DNA of 10,268 bases from Methylovirgula sp. (GTDB lineage: Bacteria; Pseudomonadota; Alphaproteobacteria; Rhizobiales; Beijerinckiaceae), in assembly GCA_030044485.1 (NCBI GenBank), contig JASHVQ010000222.1:1-10268 (forward strand), in the 5' to 3' direction. Below, piece after piece: positions 5,824 to 10,268 of the stretch. The notes under the pieces were generated by a model, which was given only the letters and a program-made list of their open reading frames with translations, was not told where the DNA came from and did not search any database. Both the position numbers and the translations under genes were made by a program. Each line of letters opens with the position of its first letter. Positions within the stretch are counted from its first letter, which is position 1.

Positions 5824-7230
5824 TCATTTCTTTACGACCTGAAAGCCCTTGACCGGCGTGAACATTGCCCAGAGCACGCCGAGGCTCTCCATCGTCCCAA
5901 AGATCGGCAGCAGGACCAGCAAGGCCAAGGTCAATGCGGTCCGACGGCCCCATCCCACGACTCCATGTTCGTCCATGTTGGCTTTCAGGCCCGTGATGTA
6001 AAGGATCGCAAAGGTCGCGAAGGAATAACTGGCGAAGAGCCGGATCAGCGTGTTGACTTCGACGTTGTAGAAAAGCTTTCCAAACGTATAGAGCATGGCG
6101 AACGGCGCCAGACCCCACAACATCGTGTTCAAAGCCACGCAAAAACGCCAACGCAGTTTCACCGGCGCGTGCAACGATACTTTCATCAAGCCTTGGAACC
6201 AACGCCTGCGTTGACGCAGGAAATCCGAAAACGACATGCACGACTGTTCTTCGAGGTAGCCCTCGACCCAGGCGCTGCGCAAGCCGCTCTGCATGGCTTT
6301 CACGGCCCAGAAAGCATCTTCCGTAATATCGCCTTGCGGGCCGAAATCGAAACCGCCCGTCGCCTTCTCGATATCGTTGCGAACCACGATGAACGACCCG
6401 TGCAGTCCGAAGATCGTAAAGCCCAACCGGTGCTGGAAATAGAAGCGCGCGAAATCGTCTCCGGTGCGCACCATGTCGGCCAGAGTAAGAAACGGGTGTT
6501 TTGCCCACTCGCGGTGGTAAAGCAGCGCGCCTTGGCCGATGTGCAGGTTCTGCGACAGCTCCTCTTGGCGGATGAAATTGCAGATTCCCTTGATGCCCGA
6601 CGAGGTGGGCTGCGTTTCCTCGTCGAGATGCACGATCCAGGTCTTGTCGGAGATCGGCGAATTTAAGAGGGCGTAGTGAAGCGCCCTCGCCTTGAAGCGG
6701 GAATTGTTGGGCGTGCGATAGTCCTTGGGAACGATGATGACGCGCACATCCTTGTCGTGTTGGGGGAGCAGCAGGATGTTGTCCCCGTAATCCATGACGA
6801 CTTCGATGACGTAGGGTGCCAGCGGGGTCTTGGCCATTTCTTCCTGGCAGCGCCGGATGGTGCGCAGGACCACGTTGATGTTCTTGCCCGCCGTCACAAT
6901 GCGCCAGCAGATCAGGCGGTTGATGGGCCGGGCGTCGTCCAGGTCGGTGCTGTGACGATATTTGAACGTTCCAACCAAACCGATCGTGCCGGGCAGGAAG
7001 CCGATCAACCAGATCAGCGAGGACCACGACCAGATCTCGTCCAATAAGGTCGAAGCCGGTCTCGCCGGTGGCGATATCCAATACCAAACCATTGAAGTCA
7101 GGATCATCGACACGAGGCTCAGGGCGACGCGCGTCCTGTGCCCCGTTATGAAGCCGAAATTCGAATCTCGCACCGGCTCTTTCGGGACCGAAATCGGCTG
7201 GGTGTCTTGAACAAGTTTCAAGTTATCCAA
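5824..7230 (-). CDS. Membrane glycosyltransferase family 2, Egghead/BRE-3-like
   Basis: A 468-residue (from the TTG at 7230) inner-membrane protein with a cytoplasmic GT-2 catalytic domain. Two N-terminal membrane segments (about 35-53 and 70-89) precede the catalytic part, and three more hydrophobic segments follow (about 364-384, 394-414, 432-459). Catalytic motifs in order: HLDEE (201-205), the metal/nucleotide-sugar site; GQGALLYH (232-239); TED (303-305), the general base region; and QRRRW (340-344), the acceptor-site motif of processive-type GT-2 enzymes. The order and wording (HLDEE, GQG, a GSF strand, GFDFGPQGDITED, DFLRQRRRWFQG) resemble animal Egghead/BRE-3 beta-1,4-mannosyltransferase more than cellulose or hyaluronan synthase. 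The sugar donor and acceptor are unknown; an envelope glycan or glycolipid role is inference. The frame extends to an ATG at 7353, but those extra residues are arginine-rich and lack a Shine-Dalgarno sequence. GGGAG at 7238-7242 supports the TTG. Confidence 0.86.
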   Translation of the reverse strand: MDNLKLVQDTQPISVPKEPVRDSNFGFITGHRTRVALSLVSMILTSMVWYWISPPARPASTLLDEIWSWSSLIWLIGFLPGTIGLVGTFKYRHSTDLDDARPINRLICWRIVTAGKNINVVLRTIRRCQEEMAKTPLAPYVIEVVMDYGDNILLLPQHDKDVRVIIVPKDYRTPNNSRFKARALHYALLNSPISDKTWIVHLDEETQPTSSGIKGICNFIRQEELSQNLHIGQGALLYHREWAKHPFLTLADMVRTGDDFARFYFQHRLGFTIFGLHGSFIVVRNDIEKATGGFDFGPQGDITEDAFWAVKAMQSGLRSAWVEGYLEEQSCMSFSDFLRQRRRWFQGLMKVSLHAPVKLRWRFCVALNTMLWGLAPFAMLYTFGKLFYNVEVNTLIRLFASYSFATFAILYITGLKANMDEHGVVGWGRRTALTLALLVLLPIFGTMESLGVLWAMFTPVKGFQVVKK

Positions 7231-7237
7231 GTCATTG

Positions 7238-7242
7238 CTCCC
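7238..7242 (-). promoter_or_regulatory. Shine-Dalgarno sequence deciding the glycosyltransferase start
   Basis: On the minus strand GGGAG lies seven bases before a TTG codon at 7230, in frame with the glycosyltransferase. It favours the TTG over the ATG at 7353, whose upstream sequence has no purine-rich site. Confidence 0.5.
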
Positions 7243-7377
7243 GGCTAAGCTGTCGCTCCTGCTTAAGGCAAACGGCGCCTTTGGTCGACAGCGCCGCCCA
7301 CGCGGCAAGCGGTCGCTCCACCTTGGCTGTTGTTCAGGAAGTACAAGGACCATGGCGCCGCACGCGGCTGCGATACC

Positions 7378-8841
7378 TTAGCTTCCGCTCCGCGCCTCCA
7401 TCAACGCCCCCTTCAGTGCCGCGATCGTGGCCTCCATCTCATGTGCGTCGAGACTGGCAAAGCCAAGACGCGCCGCGGGTTTGGAACGGCCCGAGATCGC
7501 GCAATCTGTGCTGGTCAGGAATTGCGGGCCCTGCGGCCAGTAACGTTCGAGTTTTTCGAGATCGATCGAATCGGGAAAACGAACCCAGAAGGCAAGCCCT
7601 CCGGCCGGCACGTCGAAAGTGGCGTGGCCGCCGAGTTCGGCGCGCAGCGCCTCCGCAAAGGACGTGCGCCGCTTGTCGAAGATGGCGTGCACACGCTTGA
7701 CGTGTCGGCGCAATTGCCCGGATTCGATCAGTTCCACGATGGCCAGTTCGGTGATCGGATCGCCTTGCCGGTCGATCGCGCCAATCCAATTGCCGATCTG
7801 TTCGATGAGCCGGCTTGGGCCGGCGACATAGCCGATGCGTAGGCTGGGCGACAGAATCTTCGAAAACGAGCCGACGTAGACGATCTGCCCTGCGACATCA
7901 TTGCTTGCCAGCGGGAACATCGGCTGATGGTCGAACTGGAACTCGTGGTCGTAATCATCTTCGATGACGATGAATCCGAATTGCGCGGCAAGCGCCCGCA
8001 GCCGCAGCCTGGCGCTGGGGCGCAGCACGACGGTCGTCGGAAACTGGTGGCCGGGCGTGAGATAGACGGCGCGCACCCGCGTGCGCCGGCAGATGTCCTC
8101 GAGATGGTCGAGGTCGATGCCCTCCGCCGTCAGGCGCGCCGCGGCGACGCGCGCCCCGGCGAGCACGAAGGCCTGCACCGCGGGGGGATAGGTGAGCTCC
8201 TCGAAGATCACGGTGTCGTCGCGGGCGACGATGCATTGGGCGATGACGTAAAGCGCCATCTGGCTGCCGCGCGTCACGCAGATGTTGTCGGGCGTCGTGT
8301 TGAGGCCGCGCGTCATGTTGAGCATTTTGGAGATCGACTGACGCAGCGGTTCCGAGCCGCGCGGATCGCCATAGCCGAGAAGCCGCTGGCGCGCCGCGGC
8401 GCGCGCCGCGCTGGCATAGGCCTGGGCGATCGCCGTCGTCGGGATGAGGCGCTGGTCGGGGACGCCGTCGTCGAAACGCACCTTGCCACGCTGCGGCCAG
8501 AGGAGCGGCGGGCGCACCTCCCGGCCGCGCGGCCCGGGCAGGGCGTGCATCGATTCGGGCATGGCGGCCTTGGCCGAGCCGGCAATGCTGCGCGCGACGA
8601 ATGTGCCGCGTCTTTGGTCAGTCGTGACCCAGCCTTGTGCGGTCAATTCCTCATAGGCCTGGACGACGGTCTTGCGGTTCACCGCGAGATCGCGCGCAAG
8701 GTCGCGCGTGCCGGGCAAAGAATCGCCGGCCGCGAGCCGGCCTCTCTGGATTTCCTCGATAATCGCCTGGGCGATGCGCAGGCTCAGGCTGCCGCGGCCC
8801 TCGGAGCGCACGATCAGGTTTGGAACCCAGGGGCGAAGCAT
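7378..8841 (-). CDS. MocR-family PLP-dependent transcriptional regulator (GntR HTH + aminotransferase-like domain)
   Basis: A 487-residue fusion. Residues about 18-85 form a GntR-type winged helix (SLRIAQAIIEEI, SLPGTRDLARDL, VNRKTVVQAYEELTAQGWV, RRGTFVA). After a linker, residues about 120-487 form a fold-type I aminotransferase-like domain. It has GYGDPRGSEPLR (156-167), EDDYDHEF (294-301) with the Asp that contacts the PLP ring nitrogen, SFSK (325-328) with Lys328 as the expected PLP Schiff-base lysine, and an ARLGFA stretch (457-462) with the substrate-carboxylate Arg. All key PLP residues seem present. In MocR proteins such as GabR and PdxR, the second domain senses PLP or an amino compound and switches DNA binding. 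I chose the ATG at 8841 over the one at 8862 because a GGGGGA sequence precedes only the former. The gene diverges from an amino acid permease, its likely target. The ligand is unknown. Confidence 0.92.
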   Translation of the reverse strand: MLRPWVPNLIVRSEGRGSLSLRIAQAIIEEIQRGRLAAGDSLPGTRDLARDLAVNRKTVVQAYEELTAQGWVTTDQRRGTFVARSIAGSAKAAMPESMHALPGPRGREVRPPLLWPQRGKVRFDDGVPDQRLIPTTAIAQAYASAARAAARQRLLGYGDPRGSEPLRQSISKMLNMTRGLNTTPDNICVTRGSQMALYVIAQCIVARDDTVIFEELTYPPAVQAFVLAGARVAAARLTAEGIDLDHLEDICRRTRVRAVYLTPGHQFPTTVVLRPSARLRLRALAAQFGFIVIEDDYDHEFQFDHQPMFPLASNDVAGQIVYVGSFSKILSPSLRIGYVAGPSRLIEQIGNWIGAIDRQGDPITELAIVELIESGQLRRHVKRVHAIFDKRRTSFAEALRAELGGHATFDVPAGGLAFWVRFPDSIDLEKLERYWPQGPQFLTSTDCAISGRSKPAARLGFASLDAHEMEATIAALKGALMEARSGS

Positions 8842-8845
8842 CTGG

Positions 8846-8851
8846 TCCCCC
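8846..8851 (-). promoter_or_regulatory. Shine-Dalgarno sequence deciding the MocR start
   Basis: On the minus strand GGGGGA is four bases before the ATG at 8841. The alternative ATG at 8862, seven codons upstream, has no such site. Confidence 0.5.
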
Positions 8852-8882
8852 GCGGACAGCATTTGGCTGTTCGATCAGCCGG

Positions 8883-8902
8883 TTGCTTCGCCCGACAAGC
8901 AA
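8883..8902. repeat. Inverted repeat TTGCTT-N8-AAGCAA, candidate operator
   Basis: TTGCTT (8883-8888) and AAGCAA (8897-8902) are perfect 6-base arms eight bases apart, 42 bases upstream of the MocR start codon. The position and dyad form suit an autoregulatory site. Binding by MocR is inference. Confidence 0.4.
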
Positions 8903-8914
8903 GAAACACGCTAT

Positions 8915-8930
8915 ATGGGAGAATCCCCAT
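8915..8930. repeat. Inverted repeat ATGGG-N6-CCCAT, candidate operator
   Basis: ATGGG (8915-8919) and CCCAT (8926-8930) are perfect 5-base arms six bases apart. The left arm overlaps an AT-rich TATATG (8912-8917), the best -10-like stretch in this GC-rich region. It lies 12 bases beyond the TTGCTT repeat. Confidence 0.35.
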
Positions 8931-9077
8931 GCCCGCCACGAATTGTCGCGCGTCGAAAGCGGGGCGGCCAATTGGGACATTCGCGCCAGATTCCGGACCT
9001 GAAAGCTCCGCGCCCGGCCGTTCGCACCGCGATCCGCGCTTTTTGGGCGGAGAAAGAGCCAGTTTCACGCGCCTCGA

Positions 9078-9121
9078 TGGGCCAAGAAAGCGCCGCACTT
9101 TTCCCTCTGCCGACTGGCCCA
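9078..9121. repeat. Inverted repeat TGGGCCA / TGGCCCA with a third nearby copy
   Basis: TGGGCCA (9078-9084) and TGGCCCA (9115-9121) are perfect 7-base arms separated by 30 bases. The related GGGCCAAG at 9152-9159 repeats 9079-9086 exactly. Widely spaced repeated half-sites of this kind occur in MocR operators such as that of GabR, but no binding can be shown here. Confidence 0.35.
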
Positions 9122-9167
9122 GCGCCGACTTAAAAACTGGATGTTCTCGGCGGGCCAAGCGGCTCTT

Positions 9168-9212
9168 AGCCTCCCGCCAATTGCGACCTAAGGGTCGCGG
9201 GGTAGGGAGGCT
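9168..9212 (+). promoter_or_regulatory. Two-stem hairpin upstream of the amino acid permease
   Basis: AGCCTCCC (9168-9175) pairs perfectly with GGGAGGCT (9205-9212). Within it GCGACC (9183-9188) pairs with GGTCGC (9193-9198) around a TAAG loop, and two T-G wobbles can lengthen the inner stem. The structure ends 52 bases before the permease ATG. There is no U-tract, so it is not a standard terminator. A leader RNA element or a regulator-binding dyad are both possible; I do not recognise it as a known riboswitch. Confidence 0.45.
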
Positions 9213-9264
9213 CGTGACACGTAGGCCGCAAGAGGCATCAACCCTCTTTGGAAGGCTTGTCGTC

Positions 9265-10268
9265 ATGTCCGCCACGACCACGAAACGGCTGAAGCCCAAT
9301 TGTCTCGGCTTCGCCGAACTCCTCGCGCAAAACATCGGGGTTATTTCTCCCACAATGACGGCGGCGCTCATCGTCCCCGTCATGTATTCGAACACCGGCG
9401 ACTGGAGCTGGCTCCCCTACGCGCTCGGCACAGTCATGCTGCTGTTCGTCGCCTTCAACCTGAACCAGTTCGCCAAACGCTCCACCTCCGCCGGGTCTAT
9501 CTATGCCTATATCTGCCGGGGCCTCGGCCTCACCGCCGGCGCCATCGGCGGCTGGGCGCTCATCTGGGCCTACCTCGGGATCTCGATGGCGGGAGTGACC
9601 GGATTTACGGTGTTCGCCGGCAAGCTTCTCTCGATGATGGGGATCAACGCGCCGTCGATTCTTCTCTTCGCGGTCTGCGCCGCGATCGCCTGGTGGTGCG
9701 CCTGGAAGAACGTCAACCTGTCGGCGAAAACGACGCTCGTCATCGAAGCGATTTCCGTGGCGTTCATCCTCTTGCTCGCCTTCATCGTGCTCGCGCATCA
9801 CAACTTCGCCATCGACCAGGCGCAGTTCGATCCGAAGACTGTGCCTTGGTCGAGCATCGGCCTCGGCGTCGTGGTGGCAATCTTCTCGCTCGTCGGCTTC
9901 GAAGCGGCGACCGCCTTCGGCGACGAAGCGAAGAACCCGCTGAAAACCGTGCCGGCTTCCATCTACGTAAGCCTCATTATTTCGGGCATCTTTTTCGTGT
10001 TCGTAACCTACGTGGAAGTGCTCGGCGTGCGCGGCTATTCGACGACGCTCGACAAGATCGATCAGCCGCTGAACGTGCTCGCGCAAATGATCAATATGCC
10101 CATCTTGCAGATCCCGCTCTCGCTCGGCGCGATGCTCAGTTTCTTCGCGCTGAACCTTTCCTGCATCAGCGCCGGCGGTCGCGTCATCTACGCGATGGGG
10201 CGACATGGCATATTCCCGGAGTCGACCGCAACCGCGCACGACAAGAACGAGACGCCGCATATCGCGGT
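9265..10268 (+). CDS. APC-family amino acid permease, 3' end cut off by the window
   Basis: The frame is open from an ATG at 9265 to the window edge: 334 codons, so about three quarters of a normal 450-550 residue permease. It is an inner-membrane protein of the amino acid-polyamine-organocation superfamily. Hydrophobic segments are visible at about 18-41, 49-70, 89-119, 130-147, 154-178, 196-219, 230-255 and 285-312. The unwound first helix carries NIGVISPT (23-30), typical of the substrate site. GFEAATAFGDEAKNP (211-225) is the classic family signature after helix 6, and AGGRVIYAMGRHGIFP (303-318) is the conserved stretch after helix 8. GGAAGG at 9250-9255, nine bases before the ATG, supports the start. 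The substrate cannot be told from the sequence. Its divergence from a MocR regulator suggests control by an amino acid, amine or PLP-related signal. Confidence 0.92.
   Translation, partial: MSATTTKRLKPNCLGFAELLAQNIGVISPTMTAALIVPVMYSNTGDWSWLPYALGTVMLLFVAFNLNQFAKRSTSAGSIYAYICRGLGLTAGAIGGWALIWAYLGISMAGVTGFTVFAGKLLSMMGINAPSILLFAVCAAIAWWCAWKNVNLSAKTTLVIEAISVAFILLLAFIVLAHHNFAIDQAQFDPKTVPWSSIGLGVVVAIFSLVGFEAATAFGDEAKNPLKTVPASIYVSLIISGIFFVFVTYVEVLGVRGYSTTLDKIDQPLNVLAQMINMPILQIPLSLGAMLSFFALNLSCISAGGRVIYAMGRHGIFPESTATAHDKNETPHIA

Larger units (their letters stand above)
8842..9264. other. Divergent non-coding region between the MocR gene and the permease
   Basis: This 423-base gap carries no gene I can support. 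Its plus-strand frame is open from an ATG at 8929 into the permease, but the translation is rich in Arg, Ser and Pro and looks non-coding. It holds several inverted repeats (8883-8902, 8915-8930, 9078-9121, 9168-9212), the 8-base palindrome CCAATTGG at 8968-8975, and a direct repeat GGGCCAAG at 9079-9086 and 9152-9159. I could not identify a convincing -35/-10 pair for either direction. Confidence 0.6.

Noticed and set aside
7266..7284. Near-palindrome CAAA-C-GGCGCC-TTTG upstream of the glycosyltransferase.
   Set aside because: Imperfect and short; GGCGCC is common in such GC-rich sequence, and no promoter element nearby supports an operator.
7231..7353. N-terminal extension of the glycosyltransferase to an ATG at 7353.
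   Set aside because: The extra 41 residues are arginine-rich, lack a Shine-Dalgarno sequence and do not resemble the family; the TTG at 7230 has GGGAG seven bases upstream. The start remains unproven.
4691..8975. CCAATTGG palindrome present at both 4691-4698 and 8968-8975.
   Set aside because: Two copies of an 8-base self-complementary word in 10 kb, in unrelated promoters with different flanks, are not enough to propose a shared site.
8929..9264. Open frame of 112 codons in phase with the permease, a possible N-terminal extension.
   Set aside because: The translation is Arg/Ser/Pro-rich with no family match, the ATG at 9265 has its own Shine-Dalgarno sequence, and the stretch is full of inverted repeats. 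High GC content keeps frames open.
9238..10260. Minus-strand frame of 340 codons opposite the permease.
   Set aside because: It is an antisense shadow of a clearly coding membrane protein; its Asp/Arg/His-rich translation is typical of such shadows.

Overview
The window is GC-rich, densely coding DNA, almost certainly from an alphaproteobacterium and probably from the order Hyphomicrobiales (Rhizobiales). That placement is inference from family content: a cysE followed at once by a DUF3126 gene, a PAS_5-type PAS protein, an NDUFS6-like CHCC zinc finger protein, and a two-domain PilZ protein whose relatives I know mainly from this order. I could not run a search to name the genus. I see no rRNA, tRNA, CRISPR array, phage, integrase or insertion sequence. 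This is mostly chromosomal backbone, not an accessory island.

Layout. Positions 1-1136 (minus) hold a small CHCC zinc finger protein and, downstream of it, a FAD-dependent aromatic-ring-type monooxygenase that runs off the left edge. Divergent from them, positions 1228-3320 (plus) hold a promoter, an alpha/beta hydrolase, serine acetyltransferase cysE, and a tightly coupled DUF3126 protein that is an internal tandem duplication. Convergent to these, positions 3330-4642 (minus) hold a tandem PilZ protein (c-di-GMP receptor type) and, upstream of it, a PAS_5 protein with a strong stem-loop in its leader. Positions 4811-5803 (plus) hold dusA, a tRNA dihydrouridine synthase. Convergent to it, 5824-7230 (minus) is a membrane family-2 glycosyltransferase resembling animal Egghead/BRE-3. 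Positions 7378-8841 (minus) hold a MocR-type regulator (GntR HTH fused to an aminotransferase-like domain). A 423-base non-coding divergent region rich in inverted repeats separates it from an APC-family amino acid permease (9265 onward, plus) that runs off the right edge.

How the genes may work together. CysE makes O-acetylserine for cysteine synthesis, and DUF3126 is its coupled partner of unknown role. The PilZ and PAS proteins look like signalling proteins. The MocR regulator and the permease are probably a regulator-target pair, with the inverted repeats as candidate operators.

The observations most worth following are the duplicated DUF3126 protein, the Egghead-like bacterial glycosyltransferase, the structured leaders of the PAS and permease genes, and the operator-like repeats of the MocR/permease region. 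I found no convincing new multi-gene system.
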